Assembly: GCF_030814435.1 (NCBI RefSeq)
Contig: NZ_JAUSUW010000006.1
Coordinates: 186,001 to 250,000 of the forward strand
Direction of reading: 5' to 3'
DNA: 64,000 nt
Source: Peteryoungia aggregata LMG 23059
Lineage (GTDB): Bacteria > Pseudomonadota > Alphaproteobacteria > Rhizobiales > Rhizobiaceae
Part shown: positions 48,150 to 57,063 of the stretch, one piece after another
Position numbering within the stretch: position 1 is the stretch's first letter
Layout of the letters: every line of letters begins with the position of its first letter
The notes under the pieces: model-generated
The model's input: only the letters and a program-made list of their open reading frames with translations
The model's database searches: none
What the model was told of the DNA's origin: nothing
Made by a program: the position numbers and the translations under genes

Positions 48150-48190
48150 CGACCAAAAAAGGCCCCGCTTCCGTTGTGCGAAAGCGGGGC
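48150..48190 (-). terminator. Terminator read leftwards, probably of the DUF922 transcript
   Basis: gccccgctt (48162-48170) and aagcggggc (48182-48190) form a 9-bp stem. A run of six T follows on the minus strand only (aaaaaa 48155-48160 on the plus strand), so it would serve a left-moving transcript. It is 232 bp after the DUF922 stop; it may also end the ferredoxin transcript. Confidence 0.65.
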
Positions 48191-48421
48191 AAGCGGGCGC
48201 ATCGCCAAACAGGCGAGGGAGGAAGCACCTGTGGCACCAGGACGCGCCGGGAGAACGGGGAAATCGGGAACGCCTAAACAACGTATTTGATGACACTTAT
48301 ATTTCAGTTTTGTATCAAGGGCCACGGCGAGAATTTGCCGGTTATTCACAGGCGCGGGCGCAAGGCTCGCGCAAGCCGCAGCATCACGGCAACAGTGTCC
48401 CCATATATTAAGGGGTAAATT
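48191..48421. other. Intergenic stretch between the hairpin and the DUF922 gene
   Basis: About 230 bases; no open frame with a ribosome site. It is AT-rich near 48280-48315 (atttgatgacacttatatttcag) and 48403-48420. It could hold a leftward 3' UTR or a small RNA; nothing specific is seen. Confidence 0.4.
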
Positions 48422-49048
48422 CTACTGGTTTGGCTGGCTTTCGCGCCGATAGCGGAGGATGCGCAGCATCCGGTCCTGAAAATTTCTGGCCTCCACTCGA
48501 TCGAATCGCATCTGGGCTTCGTCATGGGCGATGGTCACGTCGTCGGTCACCGCGCCGACGCGATCCTGCAGGGTCTCGCAATCGTGCTCCGGTCGCAGTT
48601 TCAAGAGGCGCTGCTCCAGCAGTCTGGCGTGTTGGCGGGCGATTTCGGCGTGACGCTCCTCGTGGCGCTTGATGTCAGCCGACAGGGCATCCCAGAGCAA
48701 GGCCATCTCTTCGGATGCCCGTTTGCGGTTTTTCCAGCGGGGCAGGATCAGCTTCGTCTCGACAGTCACGCGGACGTCCTCAATGGTGCATCTGCTCCCG
48801 CGCCTGGTATAGGTGAGGTCGCCGCCGAAACGGATCTGGGTTGCACCGGGGTGGCGACTGCCGCTCGCCTGCGTGAAGGGGCCCTTGCGCGATAGTTCGG
48901 TATCGAGTTCGGCTGCCGTGCGACCGCCGATCTGGAAATAGATTATGGACTTGCGGACCACGACGTCTGCGCTGGCCGAAAGCGGCAGGGATAAGCCGGT
49001 CAGGACTGCCAGGACGAGGGCGACCCGAAGACGGCGGGAGTTCTTCAT
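48422..49048 (-). CDS. DUF922 secreted protein, possible zinc protease
   Basis: 208 residues. A signal peptide (LRVALVLAVLTGLSLPLSASA) ends near residue 28. The mature part has the DUF922 core: YFQIGGRTAAELDTELSRKG, then ADIKRHEERHAEIARQHARL. HEERH has the form of a zinc-protease HExxH helix, hence the usual suggestion of a Zn-dependent protease; activity is unproven. ATG 49048 fits the signal peptide better than 49096. It is divergent from folP. Confidence 0.85.
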   Translation of the reverse strand: MKNSRRLRVALVLAVLTGLSLPLSASADVVVRKSIIYFQIGGRTAAELDTELSRKGPFTQASGSRHPGATQIRFGGDLTYTRRGSRCTIEDVRVTVETKLILPRWKNRKRASEEMALLWDALSADIKRHEERHAEIARQHARLLEQRLLKLRPEHDCETLQDRVGAVTDDVTIAHDEAQMRFDRVEARNFQDRMLRILRYRRESQPNQ

Positions 49049-49157
49049 TCTTTTTTCCGCAATGTTGTATTCGCCGCGCCCTTGGGGCATAGCCAAACCC
49101 GATTTGCACTATCGCAGCTTCGCGGTTTTCCGTCGAGAGGACACGGGTCGGGTGACC

Positions 49158-50027
49158 ATGGACGAACGCATAATTTGGCGTGTGGGGCATGGTCGTCGGT
49201 TCGACCTGACAGAGCGCGGCGCGATCATGGCGATCGTCAATGTCACCCCGGACTCCTTCTCTGACGGTGGGCTTCACACCAGCGTCGATGCCGCCATCCG
49301 GCATGCGCTTGCCTGTGTCGACGAGGGGGCTGTCCTGATCGACATCGGTGGGGAATCGACCCGACCGGGAGCGGAAGAGGTCACTGCCGCGGAAGAAATT
49401 GCGCGTGTGTTGCCCGTTATCACAGAACTTGCGGCGCGTACGGATGCGCTGATCTCGATTGACACCTATCGGGCCGCGACAGCGGCCGCCGCAGTCGCGG
49501 CGGGCGCCCATGTCATCAACGACGTTCACGGCTTGCAACGGGAGCCGGGTATCGCCTCCGTTGCTGCGGATACGGGGGCCGGTCTCTGCATCATGCATAC
49601 CGGCCGTGGGCGCGAAAAGCTGGATGACCCGATCAAGGACCAGCAGCATTTCCTCACTCGCTCTCTCGAGATTGCCACGAGCGCCGGTGTTGCGCGCGAA
49701 ACAATCGTTCTCGATCCGGGTTTCGGCTTCGCCAAGGAAACCACGGAAGAGAATATGGAGCTGATTGCCCGCTTCGGGGAGCTGAAGGCCTTCGGCCTGC
49801 CGCTCTTGGCCGGTACCTCGCGCAAGCGTTTCCTCGGGACACTGACCGGACGCGAGGCCCGTGACCGTGATGCCGCAACGGCGGCGACCACGGTTGCGCT
49901 GAGGCTGAAGGGCGCTTCCGTTTTCCGCGTCCATAATGTCGCGATCAACCGGGACGCTCTCATCGTCGCCGATGCTATGCTCGCCGCCGAGCGGCGGATC
50001 GCTGCGAAGAAGGGGTCTAGTGCATGA
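49158..50027 (+). CDS. folP: Dihydropteroate synthase
   Basis: 289-residue TIM-barrel enzyme joining dihydropterin pyrophosphate and p-aminobenzoate; the sulfonamide target. MAIVNVTPDSFSDGG, IDIGGESTRPGAEEV, IDTYRA, VINDVHG, LDPGFGFAKE and AGTSRKRFLG are the family blocks. A longer frame runs from 48945, but ATG 49158 gives the usual N-terminus; GTG 49152 is an alternative. The stop overlaps the folB start (ATGA), so the three fol genes form one operon. Confidence 0.96.
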   Translation: MDERIIWRVGHGRRFDLTERGAIMAIVNVTPDSFSDGGLHTSVDAAIRHALACVDEGAVLIDIGGESTRPGAEEVTAAEEIARVLPVITELAARTDALISIDTYRAATAAAAVAAGAHVINDVHGLQREPGIASVAADTGAGLCIMHTGRGREKLDDPIKDQQHFLTRSLEIATSAGVARETIVLDPGFGFAKETTEENMELIARFGELKAFGLPLLAGTSRKRFLGTLTGREARDRDAATAATTVALRLKGASVFRVHNVAINRDALIVADAMLAAERRIAAKKGSSA

Positions 50028-50395
50028 GCGGTGTTTTCACCATCACCCTGAAAAACTGCGCCTTCTTTGCCCATCACGGGGTGTTTCCCGAGGAGGGGGT
50101 CCTTGGTCAGCGGTTCTTCGTTGATGCCGAATTCGACGTTGATGCCCTGACGGCCGCAGAGACCGATACACTCGACGGCACCGTGCATTATGGCATCGCC
50201 TTCGAGGTGATCCGTGACATCGTCACCGGCAGCCGGCGGCAGCTGATCGAAGCGTTGGCGCTCGCGATCGCGCGCGGATTGCTCGACCGGTTTTCCGAAA
50301 TCAAGCGATGCCGGATCACGGTTCGCAAGCCGAGTGCTCCAATTGCCGGTATTCTTGACCATGTGCAGGTGAGTATTGAACAGTTTAGACCATAA
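50024..50395 (+). CDS. folB: Dihydroneopterin aldolase
   Basis: 123-residue enzyme that cleaves 7,8-dihydroneopterin to 6-hydroxymethyl-dihydropterin. LKNCAFFAHHGVFPEEGVLG is the start of the fold; catalytic Glu lies in HHGVFPEE and Lys in ITVRKPSAPI. Length is normal. It overlaps folP by four bases and folK by 20. Confidence 0.94.
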   Translation: MSGVFTITLKNCAFFAHHGVFPEEGVLGQRFFVDAEFDVDALTAAETDTLDGTVHYGIAFEVIRDIVTGSRRQLIEALALAIARGLLDRFSEIKRCRITVRKPSAPIAGILDHVQVSIEQFRP

Positions 50396-50900
50396 ACGCT
50401 GGCAGCCTGCTACGCTTGGCCTCGGCGGCAATATCGGCGACCCGGTGGCGGCCATGGCCGAGGCCCTGCGTCGGATCGACCAGCATCCGGACTGTCGGGT
50501 GACCGCTGTTTCCCGCCTTTATCGCACGCCCCCCTGGGGCAAGACGGACCAGGCCGACTTCTACAATGCCTGTGCGGCGGTCGAGACGCTCCACGAGCCG
50601 CAGGAGCTGCTCGCGGCCTGTCTCGAGATCGAGCGGACGATGAAGCGGGTGCGCGTCGAGCGCTGGGGGCCGCGAACCATCGACATCGACATTCTCACCT
50701 TCGCCGACCGGACAATCGATGCCGAGCACCTGAAGATCCCGCATCCGCGCATGACCGAGCGGGCCTTCGTGCTGATGCCGCTCGCCGACATCGTTCCCGA
50801 GCAGTCGGTGAAGGGGCAGAGCGTCGCGACATGGCTCGATCTCACCGATCGCACGGGCATTGCCGTCGCAAACGAAAACCGCGCCTGGTGGCGCGGTTGA
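50376..50900 (+). CDS. folK: 2-amino-4-hydroxy-6-hydroxymethyldihydropteridine pyrophosphokinase
   Basis: 174-residue HPPK. LGLGGNIGDPVAAM, SRLYRTPPWG, QADFYNACAAVET, GPRTIDIDILTF and IPHPRMTERAFVLMPL are the family blocks, including the D-I-D metal site. The start is probably TTG 50376, placed in the last codons of folB with GGTGAG ahead; no ATG fits. The last codons form a stem (see 50877). Operon end. Confidence 0.94.
   Translation: MNSLDHKRWQPATLGLGGNIGDPVAAMAEALRRIDQHPDCRVTAVSRLYRTPPWGKTDQADFYNACAAVETLHEPQELLAACLEIERTMKRVRVERWGPRTIDIDILTFADRTIDAEHLKIPHPRMTERAFVLMPLADIVPEQSVKGQSVATWLDLTDRTGIAVANENRAWWRG
50877..50898 (-). terminator. Stem inside the folK 3' end, probably ending the convergent gene
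   Basis: aaccgcgcc (50877-50885), loop tggt, ggcgcggtt (50890-50898). It codes for the last residues of folK. On the minus strand it is followed by TTCGTTTGC, so it can end the secreted-protein gene that stops at 50927. Confidence 0.6.
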
Positions 50901-50926
50901 ATTCAAAGTCCTGCGAAGTGAAATGA

Positions 50927-51478
50927 TCAGTCGTTTTCGGCGGTCTCGGCCATGGCCGTTGCCTGGCGGTTGAGCTTCAGGCCGATGACTGGGATCATCC
51001 GGTCTTCCACCTTTACCGAAATCGTGATGTTCATCGCATCGTCTTCTTCCAGGCGTGCGACCATCGCGCCGTTCAGCTTGGCGCGATTGATGCCCATCAC
51101 GGCGCGGTTGCCGGTCACAGTGCCCGATACGATGTCGAGGCCCTTGCCGTCTGCGCCGTCCAGGAACTGACCCTTGTAGCTGCCGCCGGCCTGCGAGATG
51201 ACCGCCGACATCGGCTGGCTGAAGACGCCGACGCGGCAGGTGCCGTCGAGCTTAAGCCCCGTTTCCTTGCCCTCGGCGGGGAGGCCGGTCAGGTTGCAGG
51301 TGAACTTGGTGCCCTTGTACTTGCCGGCGACAATTTCACCCGGACCCTTCCAGACCCCGGCGACAGATTCGAAGAAGCGCTTGTCGCGCGAAGCAGCATC
51401 AGCGACCGTCGCCGGCATGAGTGCGGCAACGGCAAGGATGGCGGCGCAACGGCCGAATGTCGAGGAGGAAGAGAACAT
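50927..51478 (-). CDS. Secreted protein of unknown function
   Basis: 183 residues with a signal peptide (CAAILAVAALMPATVADA) cut near residue 28. The mature part is beta-rich (YKGTKFTCNLTGLPAEGKETG, VSGTVTGNRAVMGINRAKLN), with two Cys that may pair, and an acidic tail (AETAEND). I do not recognise a named family, though the arrangement resembles small periplasmic proteins conserved in Rhizobiales. It is convergent with folK, 26 bp away. Confidence 0.6.
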   Translation of the reverse strand: MFSSSSTFGRCAAILAVAALMPATVADAASRDKRFFESVAGVWKGPGEIVAGKYKGTKFTCNLTGLPAEGKETGLKLDGTCRVGVFSQPMSAVISQAGGSYKGQFLDGADGKGLDIVSGTVTGNRAVMGINRAKLNGAMVARLEEDDAMNITISVKVEDRMIPVIGLKLNRQATAMAETAEND

Positions 51479-51619
51479 CGATTTGCCTTGGTACGAGAAA
51501 CCAGAAACCCCGCGATGACCCTAGCGGAAAAATGGTTAATGCATCATTTCCATTAACCTCAATTGCCAGGTCGGACAACAGTCAAAAGTCACTGGTGTCG
51601 CTGATGTGACCCTTCCGCC

Positions 51620-52726
51620 TCACCCTGTCCGGTCGCGGTCCTTGGCTGTCATCGACGGCGTAAGGTCACCGACGAAATCGCCGATGCCAGGGCGCTTTAC
51701 GGCACGGAACGGCAATGGTCGGCAGAGATCCATGGCGGCGATGCCGATGCGGGCTGTCATCAATCCGTTGATCACCCCCTCGCCGAGGCGGGTCGACAGA
51801 CGGGCGGCAAGGCCATGGCCGAGCAGCTGCTGGGCAAGGCCGTCGCCGATGGCGATGGAGCCGGTGACGGCAAGGTGCGCGAACACATCCCGCAACAGAC
51901 GCAGCATGCCGAAGGAGCCCGGTCTGCCGCCATAGAGGTCCGCCATGCTGCGCACCAGGCGCACGACCTCGAAGAGGACGTAGGCGAGGTCCACCACGGC
52001 GCGCGGGCTGACAGCCGTCACGACCGAGACGCGCTTGGCGGAGCTCAGGATCAGGGCGCGGGCCTGTTGGTCCAGAGGAGCCAGCAGTTCGCGCTCCGCA
52101 AGCTCGATCAGGTGCGGAGCGTCGATGATGTCGTTTTCCACGGCGGCGAGCGTCTTCTGCCCGCGGGCCACCTCCGGCCTGTGGGAGACCATGCCCGCGA
52201 GTTTCTTCACGACCGCAGCGGCGCGCTTGCGCTGTCCGCTGTCGGCGGCGGCATCCGCCTCTGCTTTCAGATTCTGGACCGCGTCGAGGCGCCAAAGGCC
52301 GAGCAGTTCGCGCCCGACCGCAATCGCCAGTGCCAGCAGCCCAACGGCGACTGCGCCGATCGCCGTATAGCCGAGCCAGTCGGCCCGGGCGAAGAGATCG
52401 CCGATCAGCCGATCAACCCAGAGGCCGAAGGCGAGCGAGAGAAGGAGGCCGAAGGCGCCGGTCGCGAGCTTTGCGAAGGAAAAGCCACGGCGTCGTGGTT
52501 CGGCCACGGGTACAGGTTGCAGCGCTTGTGCGGCACCGATGAACGGATCTTCCGCGTCTGGCACGATCACCACATCGCCCGGGAAGCTGCGCGGTCGCCT
52601 GCTCGTGGTCTGCGTTGTGCCGGGCTGGGGTGCATCGGGCTCGACGCTGAAGGCCGCCGGGCGCCTTTGCGGTTCAGGAGGCGTGGGACCAGATGTGCCT
52701 ATCGGAGGGACGGTCGGTTTCTTCAT
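51620..52726 (-). CDS. ycjF: YcjF-family (DUF697) membrane protein
   Basis: 368 residues. A Pro-rich cytosolic N-tail (about 1-85) is followed by two TM helices (about 85-105 and 118-140, LGYTAIGAVAVGLLALAIAV) and a helical DUF697 core (TAVSPRAVVDLAYVLFEVVR, HLAVTGSIAIGDGLAQQLLG). It pairs with the GTPase-like YcjX; the ATG at 52726 overlaps the ycjX stop. In enterobacteria the pair belongs to the phage-shock regulon; here no psp genes are seen. Confidence 0.9.
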   Translation of the reverse strand: MKKPTVPPIGTSGPTPPEPQRRPAAFSVEPDAPQPGTTQTTSRRPRSFPGDVVIVPDAEDPFIGAAQALQPVPVAEPRRRGFSFAKLATGAFGLLLSLAFGLWVDRLIGDLFARADWLGYTAIGAVAVGLLALAIAVGRELLGLWRLDAVQNLKAEADAAADSGQRKRAAAVVKKLAGMVSHRPEVARGQKTLAAVENDIIDAPHLIELAERELLAPLDQQARALILSSAKRVSVVTAVSPRAVVDLAYVLFEVVRLVRSMADLYGGRPGSFGMLRLLRDVFAHLAVTGSIAIGDGLAQQLLGHGLAARLSTRLGEGVINGLMTARIGIAAMDLCRPLPFRAVKRPGIGDFVGDLTPSMTAKDRDRTG

Positions 52727-54195
52727 GCGAGACGGTCTCCCAGCAGGAACTGCAGTGCCCGGTCAAGGCGGATGTGCGGAACCGAAAGCGTGATGCCCTG
52801 TCTCTCGTCGAGCTCGGGCGGGCGGAAGCGGACGATGCTGAGGTCTGGCAGAGCGGCCGATGGATCGTTTTGATCGACAGAGCGGAAATAGGCTTCCGGA
52901 TCCTTCGGCAGGTCGCCTGGGAAGACGGCTGTCTTGCGCTTGCCGTCAAAGACGTCGTCTCCGATGCGCTCGCCCGCCATAGGTGTGCCGACGATCACGG
53001 GCAGATCATGCCCATCCTGCTTCACATTTGCCTCGCGCGTCGCCCGGACTGAGGCCAGCGCCATGACCTCGATGCCGGCTCCGCTCATTCCGATTGTGCG
53101 GATCGCGCGGTTGACGAGGCGCCGAGTCAGGATCTCCAGCCGGTCATGGCTTTCGTGATGCAGATGGTCCGCCTTGGTGGCGGCGACCAGCACCCGGTCG
53201 ATCCGGCGGCGCACAAGGGATGTCAGGATGTTGTTGGAGCCCGCGCGGAAGCAGGCCAGCACGTCGCCGAGTGCGCGTTCCAGGTCCTGCACCGCCTCGG
53301 GGCCGCGGTTTATGGCCTGAAGGGCATCAACCAGCACGATCTGCCGGTCGAGCCTTGCGAAGTGTTCCCGGAAGAACGGTTTGACGACGATCGACTTGTA
53401 CGCTTCGAACCTGCGCTCCATCATCGCACGCAGTGATCCCTTGGGCGCGCGGCCCTCTGGCAATTTGGTAAGGGGCGCAAAGGTCAGTGCGGGTGAGCCG
53501 TCAAGGTCGCCCGGCATCAGGAATCGCCCCGGCGGCAGGGTCGACAGGGAGCGCTCGTCGGATTTGCAGAGCCGGAGATAGGTGGTGAAGGCCTCGGCCA
53601 GCCGGCGGGCCGTCATTTCGTCCGCCGGGGCATCCGGATCAATGGTGCCAGCAAGCGCAAGCCATTCTGCGGCCAACTCGGCCCGGACGCCGCTCGCGGC
53701 CAGTTTCGTCGTGTTCTCGCAGAAGGTCCGGTAGTCCTGCCCGAGCAAGGGCAGGTCGAGCAGCCATTCGCCGGGATAGTCGACGATATCGATCGACAGT
53801 CGGCCCGCAGAGAGCATGCGGCTCCATGTGCTGGCGCTCTGATATTCGAACGTCAGGCGCAGTTCGGAAATTGCGCGGGTGGAGTCCGGCCAGATCCGCT
53901 GGTCGACCAGGGCGCGGATATGGTCTTCGTACTGAAATCGCGGAACGGCATCGTCCGGCTGTTCCTGGAGCCTTGCGCTGGTCAGGCGACCTGACCGCAT
54001 CGGTTCGAAGAGCGGCAGGCGACCGCCGTGCAGCAGATTATGTACCAGAGAGGATATGAAGACCGTCTTGCCGGCGCGCGACAGGCCGGTCACGCCGAGC
54101 CGGATCGTCGGGTTGACCAGATGCGCCGCCCGGTCGGCAAGATTGTCGAGAGCGATTGCGGCTTCGTCGGTCAGGCTGGTGAGGGAAGGGGGCAA
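52723..54195 (-). CDS. ycjX: YcjX-family (DUF463) P-loop protein
   Basis: 490 residues. Walker A is GLSRAGKTVFIS at about residue 34, a DYPGEWLLDLPL segment corresponds to the switch/Walker B, and QIVLVDALQAINRG and AATKADHLHH resemble GTPase G3/G4 motifs. The order and length fit the YcjX family of stress-linked nucleotide-binding proteins. Overlaps ycjF by four bases. The sixA-like gene lies 124 bp upstream on the same strand. Confidence 0.92.
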   Translation of the reverse strand: MPPSLTSLTDEAAIALDNLADRAAHLVNPTIRLGVTGLSRAGKTVFISSLVHNLLHGGRLPLFEPMRSGRLTSARLQEQPDDAVPRFQYEDHIRALVDQRIWPDSTRAISELRLTFEYQSASTWSRMLSAGRLSIDIVDYPGEWLLDLPLLGQDYRTFCENTTKLAASGVRAELAAEWLALAGTIDPDAPADEMTARRLAEAFTTYLRLCKSDERSLSTLPPGRFLMPGDLDGSPALTFAPLTKLPEGRAPKGSLRAMMERRFEAYKSIVVKPFFREHFARLDRQIVLVDALQAINRGPEAVQDLERALGDVLACFRAGSNNILTSLVRRRIDRVLVAATKADHLHHESHDRLEILTRRLVNRAIRTIGMSGAGIEVMALASVRATREANVKQDGHDLPVIVGTPMAGERIGDDVFDGKRKTAVFPGDLPKDPEAYFRSVDQNDPSAALPDLSIVRFRPPELDERQGITLSVPHIRLDRALQFLLGDRLA

Positions 54196-54319
54196 AGAAC
54201 TGTCCTGCAGAGGCTATGGCGGCGCGGATCCCGGGAAGGGATTTTCAACACCCGAATGCAACATATAAGGGTCCAAAGCGGTGCAAAAAAGAGGCAGATC
54301 CAGTGTCGCACCTCAACGT

Positions 54320-54814
54320 TCAACCGACGAGGAAATCCCGCAGGGCAAACTTCTCGCCTTCTATGGTGTCGATTACCGCGAGACCGGATGTGGGGTAGCC
54401 TTCCGGCACTGTGCGGGCCATGACTTCGTTGCCGCACAGCCGGGCAAAGACTTCCTCGATTGCCGGGTTGTGCCCGACAAGCATCAGGGCAGGCACGCCG
54501 CGGGTCGAGCCGGCAATCTCCAGATAGACTTCGGCGGGCGCGTTGTAGAGCGCATCGACATAACGGAATTCGACGAGCCCCGAAAAGACGCGATTGATCG
54601 CATCGGCGGTCTGACGGCAGCGCGTAGCGGTCGAGCAGACCACGAGATCCGGCCGGTAACCCTTGTCGGCTGCCGTTTCCGCGAGCAGTTCCGCTTCGGC
54701 GAAGCCCGAATCCGAGAGGCTTCTATCGAAATCCCGGCCGCCAGGTTCGGCCCAGCCCGATTTCGCGTGGCGCAGCAGATAGATACGCTGTGGAAGCAGA
54801 ATGGAGGGCGTCAT
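54320..54814 (-). CDS. SixA-type histidine phosphatase
   Basis: 164 residues of the phosphohistidine phosphatase/phosphoglycerate-mutase superfamily. The catalytic motif is LLRHAKSGW (R-H-x-x-S), with DFDRSLSDSGF, CSTATRCRQTA and LVGHNPAIEE (second His). It resembles SixA, which removes phosphate from histidine-containing phosphotransfer domains. The start ATG 54814 matches the family; an upstream frame extends to 54880. Its targets could include the phosphorelay around CckA, encoded 2.5 kb away, but this is inference. Confidence 0.85.
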   Translation of the reverse strand: MTPSILLPQRIYLLRHAKSGWAEPGGRDFDRSLSDSGFAEAELLAETAADKGYRPDLVVCSTATRCRQTADAINRVFSGLVEFRYVDALYNAPAEVYLEIAGSTRGVPALMLVGHNPAIEEVFARLCGNEVMARTVPEGYPTSGLAVIDTIEGEKFALRDFLVG

Positions 54815-55089
54815 CCGTTGGGGTTTCCGCGTGCGATGGTGCTCGTTATTGAAGTACCGGTTCTTGGCCCTTGCCGTCAACCATCCAGACGGGTCCGATC
54901 GATCGTTCTATCGTGGTATCCTGGTTGCTGTCGCGGAGTGGCCTTGTAGAAAATTATGCTTAAAAAATAGAAATTTAGATGAAAAATGTAACAGATTTAA
55001 AAATGACTTTGCAACAGCCAGAAGGCTTGAACCGGTTGCTCTGAAAGGATATACACCCGCCCATTGAGATGTTCTTCAGGAGAATCGCG
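54815..55089. other. AT-rich upstream region of dksA
   Basis: 275 bases, with a strongly AT-rich block at 54950-55015 (ttaaaaaatagaaattta and gatgaaaaatgtaac). This is unusual in the GC-rich surroundings and looks like an UP element or a strong promoter for dksA. No gene seen. Confidence 0.5.
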
Positions 55090-55509
55090 TTGAGTGAGAA
55101 GATCAATCTTAGCAATTATGTGCTCTCGGAAGACGATGAGTTCATGAACGCGAACCAGCGGGCCTATTTCAGGGCCAAGCTTGTCGCTTGGAAAAACGAC
55201 ATCCTCCGAGAAGCGCGCGAGACGCTCGACCACCTCGCAGAAGAAAGCGCCAATCATCCTGATCTCGCAGACCGGGCTTCCTCTGAAACCGACAGGGCTA
55301 TCGAACTGCGTGCTCGCGATCGTCAGCGAAAGCTGATTTCGAAGATCGACGCCGCGCTGCAGCGGATCGAGGACGGCACCTATGGCTATTGCGAGGAAAC
55401 CGGTGAGCCGATCGGCTTGAAGCGTCTCGACGCTCGTCCGATTGCGACACTGTCGATCGAGGCGCAGGAACGACACGAGCGCCGTGAAAAGGTCTATCGC
55501 GACGAGTGA
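55090..55509 (+). CDS. dksA: RNA polymerase-binding protein DksA
   Basis: 139 residues. The coiled-coil and its tip are typical: ANQRAYFRAKLVAWKNDILR, EARETLDHLAEES, HPDLADRASSETDRAIELRA. The zinc finger of E. coli DksA (C-x2-C, C-x2-C) is degenerate: YGYCEETGEPIG and IATLSIEAQERHE keep only one Cys, as in other alphaproteobacterial DksA proteins. It works with ppGpp to control rRNA and stress promoters. The TTG start 55090 follows AGGAGA at good spacing; 55069 ATG has no RBS. Confidence 0.95.
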   Translation: MSEKINLSNYVLSEDDEFMNANQRAYFRAKLVAWKNDILREARETLDHLAEESANHPDLADRASSETDRAIELRARDRQRKLISKIDAALQRIEDGTYGYCEETGEPIGLKRLDARPIATLSIEAQERHERREKVYRDE

Positions 55510-55544
55510 GGTTAGAGCCTCAGACTTAGCTTCTCAGTATCCAG

Positions 55545-55576
55545 GACCCGCCATTGGCGGGTCTTTTTTTGTTTTC
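55545..55576 (+). terminator. Terminator of dksA
   Basis: gacccgcc (55545-55552), loop att, ggcgggtc (55556-55563), then ttttttt. Strong intrinsic terminator. Confidence 0.9.
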
Positions 55577-55608
55577 GGGGTCTCTCGCAAGCGGGCATAC
55601 CCCGCCTG

Positions 55609-57063
55609 TCACGGATTTCTGCTGGCCGACATTTCGCCGAATATGCGCGCGATTTCCGTCTGCAGATTGGGCTCCTGGCCCGGCTGCGGCGGGTTGGGCG
55701 CGGCACCGGGTGTGCGGTTGCCTTCCGGTAGAATGGCCGCGATCGGCGCGCGCGGGCGATCGGCGCGGGTTTCCGGAAGGATCTGCTGGGATTGCGGCGC
55801 TGCCTTCGGGGCCGGATCGGCCGCCAGATGCAGGGCCATCTCTTCTTCGAGGACGCGCTCGAAGTCGCTCATGTCGCGCGCTGCTGGCTCGGCCAGGGGC
55901 ATTGGGGGCTGACGGTCCGTTGGCGGCTCGAACCGCTGCGGTTCAAACTGCCGTGACAGGGTGGACGTTGGTGCGGGCACAAGCACCCTTTGGCGGGCCG
56001 CTTCCAGCAGATCTTCGGCGACGGGCGTTTCGATGACGGGCGGTAGCACCAGTTCGGGTTCGGCGCGTGCCACGCGAATGTCCTGAGTGGTCGCGGGCTT
56101 TGGCTCCGCCATCATCAGCCGTTCGCCAGGCTCGGCCCTCAACGCTTCAATCGGTTGCGTTCCGGTCGTGGTGTCCTGCGCCTCTCGCGGAGCCGGTGGG
56201 GGCGTTGCCTCGCTCTGCCGCAAGATTTCGGGGGCGGAGAGGACCGTTGCCTTATCCACGTCCGCAATCACTACTGGCTCCAGGGTTGCGGTCGGCTGGA
56301 TTGAGGGCGCCTGCGGCTGTGGTGCAGGAGGCATGACGGGATCTATTGCTGGTGTTTCTGCACGAACCGGTGCCGCGATCTCCACGGGCACGACCGTTGC
56401 TGCAGTCGTGGCGGCCATTGGTGTTGCGGCCGCCGCCGCCGCCAAAGGTGCCGCCGTGTTGACGATTGCAGGACGCTCTGCAACGACTTCTGGACTGCGC
56501 GCAGGTGCTGACTGGGGACGTTGCTGGTCCGCCAGGGGCGGGGTGGACGATTGTGGCCTTGCCGGCTGCGGAAGGGGCGCGGCTCGAACTGTTTCCACGA
56601 CAGGCTGACGCCTGGCCGGTGGTTCGACAGGTGCGGCGACGGGCGCTACGGTTGAAGCGACCATTGGCAAGGCTGCTTCGGTTGCCGGAAGCGCTGCCTG
56701 GGTCGCCGGTTGCGGCAGGTCCGGCTGTTCCGCAATTGCTTGCGGGTGGACTGGCCGGGCGCTGAGATACGGACGCTCATCGCCGATGCCGCTTTCGATG
56801 ACGATGTCGGTCGGTCCGCCGATCATCACCAGATGTTCGACATTGTCGCGGCGGATAAGGACAATGCGGCGACGGGTGTCGACGGCGGCCGCATCCAGGA
56901 CCTGAAGGCGCGGCTGGCGGTTGCGACCACCGCGAACAAAGGGAGACGGCGCGCGATTGCGCAGGATCCAGAGCACTATGAACAGGCAGAGCAGGGCGAG
57001 ACTGACCCCCAGCGCCGCCACAAGAAAACGATTGCCATAGGCCGAGATGAGGTCGTCCAGCAT
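55609..57063 (-). CDS. FliO-like single-pass membrane protein with long Pro/Ala-rich tail
   Basis: 484 residues. ATG 57063 (AAGGAG ahead) opens LISAYGNRFLVAALGVSLAL, a TM helix at about 10-33 (LCLFIVLWIL). Residues about 45-95 have the FliO/MopB-like pattern (LQVLDAAAVDTRRRIVLIRR, then NVEHLVMIGGPTDIVIES). The remaining 380 residues are Pro-, Ala- and Val-rich and low in structure, ending in NLQTEIARIFGEMSASRNP. There is no flagellar gene nearby, so a non-flagellar role is likely. It lies between dksA and cckA, as the divergent neighbour of cckA; its function is unknown. Confidence 0.7.
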   Translation of the reverse strand: MLDDLISAYGNRFLVAALGVSLALLCLFIVLWILRNRAPSPFVRGGRNRQPRLQVLDAAAVDTRRRIVLIRRDNVEHLVMIGGPTDIVIESGIGDERPYLSARPVHPQAIAEQPDLPQPATQAALPATEAALPMVASTVAPVAAPVEPPARRQPVVETVRAAPLPQPARPQSSTPPLADQQRPQSAPARSPEVVAERPAIVNTAAPLAAAAAATPMAATTAATVVPVEIAAPVRAETPAIDPVMPPAPQPQAPSIQPTATLEPVVIADVDKATVLSAPEILRQSEATPPPAPREAQDTTTGTQPIEALRAEPGERLMMAEPKPATTQDIRVARAEPELVLPPVIETPVAEDLLEAARQRVLVPAPTSTLSRQFEPQRFEPPTDRQPPMPLAEPAARDMSDFERVLEEEMALHLAADPAPKAAPQSQQILPETRADRPRAPIAAILPEGNRTPGAAPNPPQPGQEPNLQTEIARIFGEMSASRNP

